A DNA stretch of 55,088 bases from Cytophagales bacterium (GTDB taxonomy: Bacteria; Pseudomonadota; Gammaproteobacteria; Burkholderiales; Burkholderiaceae_C): positions 1 to 55,088 of the forward strand of contig JASGCK010000014.1 in the NCBI GenBank assembly GCA_030054145.1, written 5' to 3'. The position numbers were made by a program, and so were the translations under genes. Under the pieces are notes generated by a model, which was given only the letters and a program-made list of their open reading frames with translations, did not search any database and was not told the origin of the DNA. Position 1 is the stretch's first letter. Each line of letters opens with the position of its first letter. Shown here piece after piece: positions 17,325 to 26,692 of this stretch.

Positions 17325-18977
17325 TTATTGTAAAGGAGGCGCTGCCAATATCTGTTTGTAGGTGTTTGTGTTGGCGGAGACTTTTTTGACGTAGTCGCGA
17401 GTCTCTGAAAACGGGATATTTTCCGCCCAAATAGCGAGTGCTAACTTTTCGTCAGATGATTTAAATGCTGGGTCTTCCGCCATTGCCTTGCGCCAAGCTT
17501 TGACGCGCATCGGTCCTGCGTTGTAGGCGGCAGCGGCATAAGCGGGATTGCCGCCGTTTTCCTCCAAAACATACTTCAAATACGCTACGCCTAAGGTTAG
17601 GTTTGTCGTGATGTCATGAATTTGGCTTCCTGTGAAGTTGGTAAGACCAATGCGATTGGCTGTCCAGCGAGCCGTGGCTGGCATGAGCTGCATCAGCCCC
17701 GCCGCGCCAACGTGCGAGCGGGCATCGGTTACAAAGCGTGATTCTTGGCGAATGAGTCCGTAAACAAACGCGGGATCCATGCCCACACGCATTGTCTCGG
17801 CGAGTAATGCGTCTTTGTGCGGTGTCGGAAAACGCTGCGACCAATCGACAACCGCCTTGGTGCGCTCCGATGTATTGATGCAGCGATCCCAAACTTCCGC
17901 CTCGCAGGCAATCGCAGCGGCGGCGAGGCGCTCCTCGTCATCCATAGAGCCTAGGCGACCATAGGCAACTAGATTGGTTTCGTAGTTCCATTCGCGCACG
18001 CCTTCTGCGCGTAGCCCTATCTTGATGGCGTACAGAGCACGCTGCAAACCTTGATTAGCTTTGGCTTTAGCGAGGCTTTGCTCGCTAGCTTTAGCCGCCG
18101 TGGGCAATGGGTTTTGTGCTGGCTGTGCAAGGGGCGCAGTGAGCGGCGGACGTTTTTGGCTGCTTTGCTGCGCATACGCTAGCCAACTCGACCAAATGGG
18201 GTCTTGTTGTCCTTCTGCGCTCATACTGCTAATCACGCGCTGCACTAATGGCCAATCCAGCGTTCGCAGGGCGGCACGCGCCCACCAAGCCAGCATATCG
18301 TCGGACAAGTCGGTTGGCTGGCTGACTTGGGCAAAAACAGTTAATGCGCTCAAGTCCAAATTTTGTGCCAACGCGCGACCCTCAAACCCTAGCGCCCAAT
18401 TGCGCTGGGCGGTATCCCATGTTGTGTCGGGTTTTGTTTTGGCGTTAAAAGTTTTTCGCCACTGAACAATCGGCGGCATTTGCCTCGCAGCAATTAAGCT
18501 TTGCGCCATATCGCCGCAGCCCGTTGCGATCTCTTTTTGGCTCATCCACAGCTTTTCTAGTAAAGCCGCGTTGTCACGGTTGGCGTAGCACTTAATGTCC
18601 TTGTCGTCGCCCATGCGGTAGGCGGGATAGTTGGCAGCAAAGCCAATCCAGTCGTGGCTTTTGCCAAGTTGTAGCAGCCAATCGGCACGCAGGCGATCTT
18701 CTGCATACGAGTCTGGATAACGCTTAAAAAAAGCATCAACTTCGCGCTGCGTGACATCATTGAGCCGAACTTTGAGCGCCCAATATGCCGCCCACGACTC
18801 CAGCGGATGGCCTTTGGCTTTAGGTAGTAGTTTGGCTATTGTTTTCGCATCATTTTTTTTGAACGCGGCGTTCATGTCCAGCAGCACACTATCTTGTGCT
18901 GCGCTTTGCGCCCATATCGAGCAACCAATCAGGCTGGTGATGGCAAGGCATGTTGTAATGATTCTTTTAAATTTCAT
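17325..18977 (-). CDS. Soluble lytic murein transglycosylase (Slt70 type)
   Basis: 550 residues. A signal region MKFKRIITTCLAITSLIGC ends in LIGC, which fits a lipobox, so the protein may be lipid-anchored; cleavage after WAQS would be the alternative. The middle is the alpha-helical superhelical U/L region. The C-terminal SLT domain (about 400-545) has the catalytic Glu in LIRQESRF, then GAAGLMQLMPAT and AYNAGPMRVKAW. It cuts peptidoglycan glycan strands to anhydro products, which NagZ could later process. The start is the ATG at 18977; sequence before it is the antisense of the divergent gene 25 bp away. Confidence 0.92.
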   Translation of the reverse strand: MKFKRIITTCLAITSLIGCSIWAQSAAQDSVLLDMNAAFKKNDAKTIAKLLPKAKGHPLESWAAYWALKVRLNDVTQREVDAFFKRYPDSYAEDRLRADWLLQLGKSHDWIGFAANYPAYRMGDDKDIKCYANRDNAALLEKLWMSQKEIATGCGDMAQSLIAARQMPPIVQWRKTFNAKTKPDTTWDTAQRNWALGFEGRALAQNLDLSALTVFAQVSQPTDLSDDMLAWWARAALRTLDWPLVQRVISSMSAEGQQDPIWSSWLAYAQQSSQKRPPLTAPLAQPAQNPLPTAAKASEQSLAKAKANQGLQRALYAIKIGLRAEGVREWNYETNLVAYGRLGSMDDEERLAAAAIACEAEVWDRCINTSERTKAVVDWSQRFPTPHKDALLAETMRVGMDPAFVYGLIRQESRFVTDARSHVGAAGLMQLMPATARWTANRIGLTNFTGSQIHDITTNLTLGVAYLKYVLEENGGNPAYAAAAYNAGPMRVKAWRKAMAEDPAFKSSDEKLALAIWAENIPFSETRDYVKKVSANTNTYKQILAAPPLQ

Positions 18978-19002
18978 GACATCTATTATCGGCAGGGTCA
19001 AC

Positions 19003-19575
19003 ATGGATAAACAGCAACTACGCAAAGAGTTGGTCGCTAAACGCGAAAACTTAAGTGACAAACTTGGCCGCATTGACTTGCTAACGCAGGCGATGCGCAT
19101 TTGGCTCATGGGGCGTGCAGACTCGGTCATCGGGGCTTATTGGCCTATTAAGGGCGAGTTCGATCCGCTGCCTGCGCTGCACCGCTGGAAGGAAGATGGT
19201 GAGTTGATGAGCCTGTCTGCGCAGCACACAAAGATGCGGCGAATTGGGCTGCCTGTGGTTCATAAAACTGACATGACGCTCACATTTCATGTGTGGTATC
19301 CAGGCTGCGAAATGGAGGCTGATGCGTACAACATTCCTAAGCCAAAAGATACGGAAGTGATTACGCCAACGTTGCTATTTGTGCCTTGCGTCGGGTATAC
19401 GGTATCGGGCGGGAAGGCTTATCGGCTGGGCTATGGCGGTGGTTTTTATGATCGCACACTGGCTAGCCTTTCGCCGCGCCCCTACACCGTGGGCTTGGCC
19501 TTTGATTGCGCGAGGTGCGACTTCGAGCCGCAAGAGCACGATATGCCACTTGACAGGGTGTTGACTGATTCATAA
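19003..19575 (+). CDS. 5-formyltetrahydrofolate cyclo-ligase
   Basis: 190 residues. It converts 5-formyl-THF to 5,10-methenyl-THF with ATP. The family signature is clear: VPCVGYTVSGGKAYRLGYGGGFYDR with its GYGGGFYDR loop, N-terminal KQQLRKELVAKR, and YWPIKGEFDP. The start ATG at 19003 is 25 bp from the divergent transglycosylase start, so the two promoters must overlap each other or the coding regions. slmA follows 3 bp downstream and is likely cotranscribed. Confidence 0.93.
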   Translation: MDKQQLRKELVAKRENLSDKLGRIDLLTQAMRIWLMGRADSVIGAYWPIKGEFDPLPALHRWKEDGELMSLSAQHTKMRRIGLPVVHKTDMTLTFHVWYPGCEMEADAYNIPKPKDTEVITPTLLFVPCVGYTVSGGKAYRLGYGGGFYDRTLASLSPRPYTVGLAFDCARCDFEPQEHDMPLDRVLTDS

Positions 19576-19578
19576 TCT

Positions 19579-20184
19579 ATGCCTATGTCTGACGATCAAA
19601 CCCCTACCACCAAGTCCCGCCCTGCCCCAGGCGAGCGGCGTATTCAAATTTTGCAAACGCTAGCCCAGATGCTGCAAACACCAGGCGCTGAGCGAGTGAC
19701 GACAGCGCTGCTGGCCAAACGGCTCGATGTCTCGGAGGCAGCGCTCTATCGGCACTTTGCCAGCAAAGCGCAAATGTTTGAAGGCCTGATCGAGTTCATC
19801 GAGTCATCGGTGTTTGGGCTTATCAATCAAATCACTGCGCGCGAAGCAAATCCTGCCATGCAGTGCAAGCAAATTGCGTCCATGGTGCTGTCGTTTGGCG
19901 AAAAAAATCCAGGCATGACCCGCGTGATGGTGGGCGATGCGTTAGTGTTTGAGCACGAGCGCCTGCAAGCGCGTATGACACAGTTCTTTGAGAAGATTGA
20001 ATCGAGTTTTAAGCAGGCGATGCGCGATGTATACAGCGCGTCCAGCACGCCCACAGCGGATGCAAATGTCCATGCTGCCGCCTTAACTGCCTTGCTGGCT
20101 GGGCGATTGCAGCGTTATGCGCGATCAGGGTTTAAAAAATTACCAACTGAGAACATGGATGCTACGCTTGCATTCATGATTTAA
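19579..20184 (+). CDS. slmA: Nucleoid occlusion factor SlmA-like TetR regulator
   Basis: 201 residues (199 if the second ATG is used). The N-terminal TetR helix-turn-helix (VTTALLAKRLDVSEAALYRHFASKAQMF, in two blocks around residues 41-68) and the SlmA-type C-terminal segments VMVGDALVFEHERLQARM and FFEKIESSFKQAMRD match SlmA. That protein binds chromosomal sites and blocks FtsZ assembly over the nucleoid. It lies directly after the cyclo-ligase gene. Some betaproteobacterial SlmA-like proteins are named only from similarity; the role in division is inferred. Confidence 0.87.
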   Translation: MPMSDDQTPTTKSRPAPGERRIQILQTLAQMLQTPGAERVTTALLAKRLDVSEAALYRHFASKAQMFEGLIEFIESSVFGLINQITAREANPAMQCKQIASMVLSFGEKNPGMTRVMVGDALVFEHERLQARMTQFFEKIESSFKQAMRDVYSASSTPTADANVHAAALTALLAGRLQRYARSGFKKLPTENMDATLAFMI

Positions 20185-20213
20185 TTTTTCGACAAAAGTT
20201 GGTGCTGATGGTC

Positions 20214-21416
20214 TTATTTGGAAAACATCATCTGTACGCCGTCCCACGTGCGACCCAACCATCCTGCCAAAGCCACGTCCTGATTGGCTTGCAGGGGAAT
20301 CGTTTGCCAAGGTTGACCACTCACCGCTACTTTGAGCTGCGCGATCACCTGGCCTTTAGACAGTGGTGCAACGATTGGCTTTGCTTCGATTTGCGATGTG
20401 ACTTTGGCGTTTAAGCCTGCTGGTATCGCGACGGCTAATACGGATTTTGTGGGCGAAGAACTAAGCGTTACATTGCTAGTTGCCCCCTTCCAAACTTTGG
20501 CGGTGAGGGGCGCGGCGGCATCAAATAACTTAACCATTTCAAATGCGTTGTAGCCCCAAACCAAAAGCTTTTCGCCTTCGTTGGCGCGTGCTGTTTCGCT
20601 GGCTGTGCCCAGCAAAATCGCTAGCAGGCGGCGCTCGCCAATTTGTGCGTCTGCGCGTTTAGCGGTGACGACAAAGCAAAAGCCCGCAGCTTCCGTATGT
20701 CCTGTTTTAAGTCCATCAACAACAAAGCCCGTTTTGCTTGAATCATGAAACAACAACTTGTTGCGGTTGGTGTCGTTCGATTTGGGTGAGCCTTCTAAAC
20801 GGAATTTTTGCATGGCGTAGTAGCCAATGTAGTCAGGAAAGTCGTTCATCAAACGGGTTGCCAAAATCGCAAGATCTTGCGCGGTGGTGCTGTGACCCGC
20901 AACCGTGAGGCCTTCGGGGTTTTCGTAGTGCGTGTGCGCCATGCCAAGCGCGGCGGCTTTGGCATTCATTTGCGCAACAAACCCTTCAACCGTTCCGCCC
21001 ACGCCTTCTGCTAAGGCAACAGCCGCATCGTTGCCCGATTGCACAATCAGTCCTTTGAGTAAATCTTCGACGCGCACTTGCATTTTGGGATCGATAAACA
21101 TACGCGAGCCTTCCATCTTCCACGCGCGCGTGCTGACGGGCAGGCGCTGCTCGAGTGTGAGTTTTTTGGTTTTAAGCGCCTCAAACGCAAGGTACGCCGT
21201 CATCAGCTTGGTGAGCGACGCAGGCTCGACAGGCTGATCGGCGTTTTTGCTCGCTAACACTTGATTGCCAGCGGTGACATCTAAAAGCAAATAAGCGCGG
21301 GCTTCAATTTCTGGGGGAAGTGGCGCTGCAATTGGCGAGTTGGTTTGCGCTGAAGCTGTGATTGAAAAGGCAGTGACCGAAAAGGCCGTAACGATGAGAG
21401 AGAAAAAGTATTTCAT
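20214..21416 (-). CDS. D-alanyl-D-alanine carboxypeptidase (PBP5/6 type)
   Basis: 400 residues with a signal peptide ending ITASAQ (about residue 24). It trims the terminal D-Ala from peptidoglycan stem peptides. The three penicillin-binding motifs are present: SLTK at 67-70, SGN in IVQSGNDAAVALAEG, and KTG in DGLKTGHTEAAGF. The PBP5-type C-terminal beta domain and a terminal WLGRTWDGVQMMFSK amphipathic membrane-binding helix follow. The ATG overlaps the upstream hydrolase stop as ATGA, so the two are translationally coupled. Confidence 0.94.
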   Translation of the reverse strand: MKYFFSLIVTAFSVTAFSITASAQTNSPIAAPLPPEIEARAYLLLDVTAGNQVLASKNADQPVEPASLTKLMTAYLAFEALKTKKLTLEQRLPVSTRAWKMEGSRMFIDPKMQVRVEDLLKGLIVQSGNDAAVALAEGVGGTVEGFVAQMNAKAAALGMAHTHYENPEGLTVAGHSTTAQDLAILATRLMNDFPDYIGYYAMQKFRLEGSPKSNDTNRNKLLFHDSSKTGFVVDGLKTGHTEAAGFCFVVTAKRADAQIGERRLLAILLGTASETARANEGEKLLVWGYNAFEMVKLFDAAAPLTAKVWKGATSNVTLSSSPTKSVLAVAIPAGLNAKVTSQIEAKPIVAPLSKGQVIAQLKVAVSGQPWQTIPLQANQDVALAGWLGRTWDGVQMMFSK

Positions 21417-22054
21417 GCAAGATGACGGAGGACGAGATTTTTAAGAAGTGGTAATTGTCCGTGAAAGAAGTGCGACCCTGCTGGAATGACCGTTACAGGC
21501 AAGCTTTGCGGACGTGCCCAGTCCATTACGGCTGAGAGCGTCACGACCTCGTCCGCTTCGGCGTGTAGCACGAAGGTTCGGTTGTGCAGCCCAGGCGCAA
21601 TCGGTGCAAGCTCAAACTTGCCTGCTGCCGAACCAATCAGTGCGATGCGCTGCACATCTGCATCCAAATCGCGCCCATTTGCCGCCAAGGCTTGCAGGGC
21701 ATGGGTGACGCAAAACGTGCCAAAGGAAAATCCTGCCAAGCAAATGTTGCCTGATGGTGCGTATGCCTTGATGACCGCAAGTAAATCATCCGTCTCGCCA
21801 ATGCCGTTGGCAAATTCGCCCGCGCTCGTTCCTACGCCGCGATAATTAAATCGAACCGACCGCCAACCCTTAGCCACAAAGGCTTTCGCGACAGTTTGCA
21901 CTACCTTGTTATCCATCGTTCCACCCTGTACAGGATTGGGATGCGCTGTAATCGCGATGCCTTTAAAGGGAACGCTAGCGTCGGCTTCGTCGATTTGGAT
22001 TTGCAACTGACCAACAGGACCGTCGATGATTGCTGATTGTGTTTTGCTATTCAT
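21413..22054 (-). CDS. Alpha/beta hydrolase (COG2945-like)
   Basis: 213 residues from ATG 22054. HPNPVQGGTMDNKVVQT, SVRFNYRGVGTSAGEF and the nucleophile elbow GFSFG (AGFSFGTFCVTHAL) mark the small dienelactone-hydrolase-like family; the catalytic His is probably in PAGSHFFHGQL near the C-terminus. No signal peptide, so cytoplasmic. The substrate is unknown. It is coupled to the carboxypeptidase gene by an ATGA overlap and diverges from the sterol-desaturase family gene. Confidence 0.87.
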   Translation of the reverse strand: MNSKTQSAIIDGPVGQLQIQIDEADASVPFKGIAITAHPNPVQGGTMDNKVVQTVAKAFVAKGWRSVRFNYRGVGTSAGEFANGIGETDDLLAVIKAYAPSGNICLAGFSFGTFCVTHALQALAANGRDLDADVQRIALIGSAAGKFELAPIAPGLHNRTFVLHAEADEVVTLSAVMDWARPQSLPVTVIPAGSHFFHGQLPLLKNLVLRHLA

Positions 22055-22165
22055 GATCAAGTTAAGTAATTGGGTTTATGTGTTGATCGGTTTATCGGGT
22101 AAACCATATTGCGACCATTAGCGATTGTATTTATCGTCCACTTTTTAAAAATAGAAGGAGACGAT

Positions 22166-23014
22166 ATGAATAAATTGCAAACCCTGCTCTTTCTCGCAAT
22201 TTTGCTGAGTTTCGTAGGGGTTGAATACCTGTTGGGTCGTGCGCAAAAATTTAACGCCAGCAAGGGCGACAACACGATTGATTTGTTGGGCTTTGCGCTG
22301 TTGGCTGTGCTGACTCAGCCGCTAATTATTTGGATGGTGAAGTGGCTGGGCCTGACGTTTGCGCCCGAGTATCAAAATGGTTTGATTGATCTGCCTTGGT
22401 ACGCCATGTTCGCGCTGTTTTTAGTGCTAGACGACATGGTTCAATATTGGTGGCATCGGGCGTCGCACTCGCCGCTTTTGTGGCCACTGCATCGTGCGCA
22501 TCATTCGGCGCATTACATGAGTGCCCGCATGATTTATCGCAATAATTTTTTCTACTACCTCTTTATGCCCGCGATTTGGATGTCAGCCATTTTGATTTAC
22601 CTAGGCGGTGCGAATGTGTATTTGGTTTTTATCACCATCAAAATTGCGGTGATTACGGGTGCGCATTCGGCGTGGCGCTGGGACGAAGCGCTCTACAAAA
22701 TTCCTGCACTCAAGCCCGTTATGTGGGTTTTGCAACGCACGATTTCAACACCGACCACGCACTGGGCGCATCACGCAATGACCAACGCGGACGGCATTGG
22801 CAACTACAAAGGCAACTTCGGCAACTTGCTGTTCTTTTGGGATATCTTGTTTGGTTCGGCGCACATTACGCAGCAATATCCTGCCAAAGTGGGGCTGCAA
22901 GACGATGTGCTGTTTGGCAAAGAAAAATGGTGGATTGAGTTGTTTTATCCACTCTTTCAATCCAAGCGTCAGCATTCGGCAATGGTGCCTGGCGGCAGGC
23001 CTTACGAGTCTTAG
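22166..23014 (+). CDS. Sterol desaturase / fatty acid hydroxylase family protein
   Basis: 282 residues. A membrane-bound di-iron oxygenase with the histidine clusters WWHRASH, HRAHHSAHYM and HWAHHAM between hydrophobic segments (about 4-22, 33-60, 73-90, 128-160). The family hydroxylates or desaturates lipids; the substrate here cannot be told. The start is ATG 22166, with a strong AGAAGGAGA ribosome-binding site. It is a single gene, divergent from the hydrolase and convergent with xthA. Confidence 0.9.
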   Translation: MNKLQTLLFLAILLSFVGVEYLLGRAQKFNASKGDNTIDLLGFALLAVLTQPLIIWMVKWLGLTFAPEYQNGLIDLPWYAMFALFLVLDDMVQYWWHRASHSPLLWPLHRAHHSAHYMSARMIYRNNFFYYLFMPAIWMSAILIYLGGANVYLVFITIKIAVITGAHSAWRWDEALYKIPALKPVMWVLQRTISTPTTHWAHHAMTNADGIGNYKGNFGNLLFFWDILFGSAHITQQYPAKVGLQDDVLFGKEKWWIELFYPLFQSKRQHSAMVPGGRPYES

Positions 23015-23045
23015 CTACCTAGTCGTCGGCTCGTCCGTCAGTCCA

Positions 23046-23861
23046 TTAAAGCTTGAAATCGTATTGAATCGTAATGGGGGCATGGTCCGAAAATTTCTCG
23101 CCCTTGTAAATGCTGACCCCTCGCGCAAGCCTTGCTAGCTCTGGCGTGGCGAGGTGATAGTCGAGCCGCCACCCAACATTGTTGGCATAGGCCTGACCAC
23201 GGTTACTCCACCATGTGTAGGCTGTATCGGTGGCGGTTGGCTCTAGCTGGCGATAGACATCAACGATGCCGCCAAATGCGTCACTATCACCTATGGCGGC
23301 GGTCGTTAACTTCGTCATCCAAGCTCGCTCTTCAGGCGTAAAGCCGCTATTTTTTTGGTTGCTCTTCCAATTTTTAAGGTCAATATTTTGATGCGCAATA
23401 TTGATATCACCGCACAAAATAAAGTCACGCTTTTTTTTGAGTGCCATTAAGTGCGGATACATCGCATCTAAAAATCTAAACTTGGCGGCTTGTCTGTCCT
23501 CGCCCGAGCTACCGCTAGGAAAATAGCTGCTGATGATGGATTGTTTTTGCTTCGGCGTGTCAAAGCGTAGCTCAACATAACGACCCTCTAAATCAAATTC
23601 GCCGTTATCAAACCCAATGACGACATCGCTAGGCTCATGGCGCGAATAAACGCCAACACCTGAGTAGCCTTTTTTTTCGGCGAACTGGAAATACCCCTTC
23701 ATTCCAGCAATGGACTCGAAGTGTCCCGCTAGATCAGCCGCTTGCGCTTTGATCTCTTGGACACACATACAATCTGGCAGAGTTTTTTCCACCCAAGCCT
23801 TCATGCCCTTGTTGGCGGCAGAGCGGATGCCGTTGAAATTGAAGCTGGTTAAAGAAAACAT
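23046..23861 (-). CDS. xthA: Exodeoxyribonuclease III
   Basis: 271 residues, full length. It acts as AP endonuclease and 3'-5' exonuclease. The endonuclease/exonuclease/phosphatase fold motifs are complete: FNFNGIRSAANKG, VQEIKAQ (metal Glu), GDINIAHQNIDL, NVGWRLDYHLATPEL and SDHAPITIQYDF. It is divergent from the histidine kinase gene, with 96 bp between the starts. Confidence 0.95.
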   Translation of the reverse strand: MFSLTSFNFNGIRSAANKGMKAWVEKTLPDCMCVQEIKAQAADLAGHFESIAGMKGYFQFAEKKGYSGVGVYSRHEPSDVVIGFDNGEFDLEGRYVELRFDTPKQKQSIISSYFPSGSSGEDRQAAKFRFLDAMYPHLMALKKKRDFILCGDINIAHQNIDLKNWKSNQKNSGFTPEERAWMTKLTTAAIGDSDAFGGIVDVYRQLEPTATDTAYTWWSNRGQAYANNVGWRLDYHLATPELARLARGVSIYKGEKFSDHAPITIQYDFKL

Positions 23862-23957
23862 ATCACTCCAGTTGTGTTGGGCTACTATTTTAGAGGGCGG
23901 TCATTTCGCACTATTTTGTTTGCCAGTAAACCAAGAGCTTTTTTTGGAAAACCATTG

Positions 23958-25757
23958 ATGGAAACCACCGCAGTCACCAATCGAAAGTTAATAAATCAAT
24001 TGATCTTTGAGCGGCGTGCCTATTTGGTTCGGGTGGCTGCCATCATCATGTTTTTGGTTTGCGGGGGCTATAGCTTCTTTTGGTATTTTTTAAAAGTCCC
24101 ACAGCTAACCACACTCTGTGCTGTTTTTGCAGTCTCATCGATTGTGTTATTTTTTCACGATCGGTTAATGATTAATCAAAAAATTGCGGCCCACAGCATT
24201 AAAGTTGCGGGGCTTGCCTGCATTTACATGACGGTTATGTATACGTGGAGCGTGAGCTTGATCGCTATAGGCTACTTACCAGTCATGATTGTTGGAACAT
24301 TTTTATTGGCGGGTCGCTACGCTGCTGTTGTCTGGACATTTATTGATATGTTGCTGGCACTCTCCATTCCGTGGCTTGCGCCCTACTTTGCCGACAATGC
24401 ATTGCCCGCTAGTTTTGTGAATGTTTTCAATATGGTGAACGTAGTGACAATTGTCGCAATAACGGCCATGCTGGTTTATTTGTTTGAGAGCCTATCGGAT
24501 ACGGTGATTGCTGAGCTGGTGAACATTAAAACAAAGATGGAAGACGTGCAAAGTAACTTGATCAAAGTGCAGCACTATCGAAACCGTTTTTTTGCTTCAA
24601 TTAGCCATGAAATCCGAACACCCATGAATGCCGTTCGAGGCATTTCTGAGTTGCTTTCAAAAAACGAGGCACTCATGCAACAAGAGGGCGTCTTGGTGGG
24701 CGCACTGCAACGCTCGTCCAATCATCTACTGAGTGTGGTGAACGATTTACTCGACGTTAGTAAATTGGAAGTTGGAAGCCTGCGCATCGTGGAGACTGAT
24801 TTTGATCTCTATGATGCGATTGGCGATGCTTACACAATTGCACAATATGCGGCGCAAGAAAAAAAATTGGAATTTAGCTACAGCATTGCTCCCAATGTTC
24901 CACGTTACGTAGCAGGAGACGCTAATCGGTTGCGCCAAGTGCTGGTGAACCTGCTGACCAATGCAGTTAAATTTACGGATCAAGGCTCGGTTAGTTTGAG
25001 CTGCACCTTAACCGAAGGCGCTGATGCTGATGCTGATGCGAACGCAGCTAACCGCAGCGATACGTACTTGCGTGTGGAGGTCAAAGATACGGGGATTGGT
25101 ATTCCCGCCTCCATGCAAGAAAAAATATTTGATGAGTACTATCAAATCGATGGACAGGTCGATGTAATCTATGGCGGCACGGGATTGGGTCTTTATATTG
25201 CCAAGCGAATTTTGAAACAACAAGGCGGCAAAATTGGCTTGCATAGTGTTGTGGGCGAGGGCAGTATTTTTTATTTTGAGTTACCACTCAAAAGCGCAAA
25301 AAAAATGTTGCAGCAAGTCACCCCATTGCCAGAAGGAGGACTCGCTCCAGCGTTAAGCATAAAGGCATCGACCATCATGGTTGTCGAGGACAACAGCATC
25401 AATGTGTTGGTTGTCAAGTCGCTGATTAATGCCAACCGTTCCGAAGTTAAATACCTAGACGCAGGAAACGGTGCGGTCGCATTAGCGCTGCTGGAGGCGG
25501 GAAAAATGCCAGATTTAATTTTGATGGATGTCAAAATGCCCGTGATGGATGGTATTGAGGCGACGAAAAAAATCCGTGCTCATTTCAACCCAAAAATTGC
25601 AAACCTAAAAATCATTGCCATGACTGCGAATGTCGCCGAAGAAGATGTCGAGCAGTGCTTATCTGCTGGCATGAACGACTTTATTGCCAAGCCCATTGAT
25701 CCCAAAGTGCTGCTACTCAAGCTACAGCATTACCTACAAGAACCGCCAAAATTATGA
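23958..25757 (+). CDS. Hybrid sensor histidine kinase / response regulator
   Basis: 599 residues. About six membrane segments (roughly 24-45, 52-68, 82-105, 107-122, 126-142, 158-178) with no large periplasmic domain are followed by a short coiled linker. The HisKA domain has phospho-acceptor His217 in ISHEIRTPMNAVRG. The HATPase domain has NLLTNAVKFTD, VKDTGIGIP and GGTGLGLYIAKRI. The C-terminal receiver (about 475-599) has VVEDN, phospho-acceptor Asp524 in LMDVKMPVMDG and the KP lysine. An ADADADAN stretch in the ATPase domain comes from a GCTGAT repeat. No separate regulator or HPt gene is adjacent. The stop overlaps the pyrE start. Confidence 0.93.
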   Translation: METTAVTNRKLINQLIFERRAYLVRVAAIIMFLVCGGYSFFWYFLKVPQLTTLCAVFAVSSIVLFFHDRLMINQKIAAHSIKVAGLACIYMTVMYTWSVSLIAIGYLPVMIVGTFLLAGRYAAVVWTFIDMLLALSIPWLAPYFADNALPASFVNVFNMVNVVTIVAITAMLVYLFESLSDTVIAELVNIKTKMEDVQSNLIKVQHYRNRFFASISHEIRTPMNAVRGISELLSKNEALMQQEGVLVGALQRSSNHLLSVVNDLLDVSKLEVGSLRIVETDFDLYDAIGDAYTIAQYAAQEKKLEFSYSIAPNVPRYVAGDANRLRQVLVNLLTNAVKFTDQGSVSLSCTLTEGADADADANAANRSDTYLRVEVKDTGIGIPASMQEKIFDEYYQIDGQVDVIYGGTGLGLYIAKRILKQQGGKIGLHSVVGEGSIFYFELPLKSAKKMLQQVTPLPEGGLAPALSIKASTIMVVEDNSINVLVVKSLINANRSEVKYLDAGNGAVALALLEAGKMPDLILMDVKMPVMDGIEATKKIRAHFNPKIANLKIIAMTANVAEEDVEQCLSAGMNDFIAKPIDPKVLLLKLQHYLQEPPKL

Positions 25758-26416
25758 TGAACCAGACATCTCAACAATTCGTTAAATTTGCACTTGATTC
25801 GGGTGTTTTAAAGTTTGGTCAATACAAGCTGAAATCGGGGCGCATCAGCCCTTATTTTTTCAATGCAGGGCTGTTTGACGACGGCGCAAAAATGCTGACG
25901 CTCGCCCAGTTTTATGCGACTAGCATTTTGAAGAGTGGCATCCAGTTCGACATGATTTTTGGCCCCGCTTACAAAGGCATCCCACTGGCAACAGCAGTGG
26001 CAGTGGAGCTAGCACGGCAAGGCAAAAACGTGCCCTTCGCCTACAACCGCAAAGAAGCCAAAGACCACGGCGAAGGCGGCTCGTTGGTTGGCGCACCGCT
26101 CAAAGGGCGTGTGCTCATCATCGACGACGTGATGTCCGCAGGCATAGCCGTCAAAGAATCCATCGCGCTCATCAAAGCCGCAGGAGCCACGCCCCACGCC
26201 ATAGCCATCGCGCTAGACCGCCAAGAACGCGGTGTGGAGAACGGCGTAGCAGTCGATTACAGCGCCGTGCAATATGTGCAGCGCGAATTGGGATTGCAGG
26301 CGTGCTACATCGCAACGTTTGCCGACTTGCTTGGGTATCTGCAAAGCCAAGCTGGAAGTGAACTAGCTGCGCATATGCCCGCTGTGCAGGCTTACTGTGA
26401 GCGGTATGGGGTTTGA
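25754..26416 (+). CDS. pyrE: Orotate phosphoribosyltransferase
   Basis: 220 residues. It makes OMP from orotate and PRPP in pyrimidine synthesis. The PRPP-binding motif VLIIDDVMSAGIAVKES is present, along with ALKFGQ-like N-terminal FGQYKLKSGRISPYFFN and YNRKEAKDHGEGG. The first ATG overlaps the kinase stop (ATGATGA), so the two genes are translationally coupled, an unusual pairing. The 3' end overlaps a small HTH gene. Confidence 0.96.
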   Translation: MMNQTSQQFVKFALDSGVLKFGQYKLKSGRISPYFFNAGLFDDGAKMLTLAQFYATSILKSGIQFDMIFGPAYKGIPLATAVAVELARQGKNVPFAYNRKEAKDHGEGGSLVGAPLKGRVLIIDDVMSAGIAVKESIALIKAAGATPHAIAIALDRQERGVENGVAVDYSAVQYVQRELGLQACYIATFADLLGYLQSQAGSELAAHMPAVQAYCERYGV

Positions 26417-26600
26417 TGAAAAAATCAGGTTGAGTGCTAAGTTGACGCAAGGGCAATTCGCAGCATTGATGGGTGTGAATGTGCGCACACTGCAAAACTG
26501 GGAGCAGGATCGGACAAGACCAATTGGCTCGGCGCAAGCGCTGCTCAAAATTGTGTCTTACAACCCGCGTGTTGCGTTGGGCGCGAGTTGGCAAGTCTGA
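26406..26600 (+). CDS. Helix-turn-helix antitoxin-like protein
   Basis: 64 residues from ATG 26406; an in-frame GTG at 26397 adds three. The stretch LTQGQFAALMGVNVRTLQNW followed by EQDRTRPIG and ALLKIVSYNP is the HTH domain typical of HigA2/MqsA-type antitoxins, which usually pair with a RelE-like toxin upstream. No such toxin is present; the gene instead starts inside the pyrE 3' end. It is probably the surviving C-terminal part of a decayed toxin-antitoxin module, though an orphan repressor is possible. Confidence 0.65.
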   Translation: MGFDEKIRLSAKLTQGQFAALMGVNVRTLQNWEQDRTRPIGSAQALLKIVSYNPRVALGASWQV

Positions 26601-26692
26601 TTTATTGCAGCAGCGAGCCAATGCGAGTTCGTAGAGACGTCAAAGATGGTGGTTCGCCTATTGCCCATTATTGGGGTGACGATGACGATGAC

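Noticed and set aside
18751-19002. N-terminal extension of the 5-formyl-THF cyclo-ligase
   Set aside because: The extra 84 codons are antisense to the transglycosylase signal region; family members start at MDKQQLRKEL.
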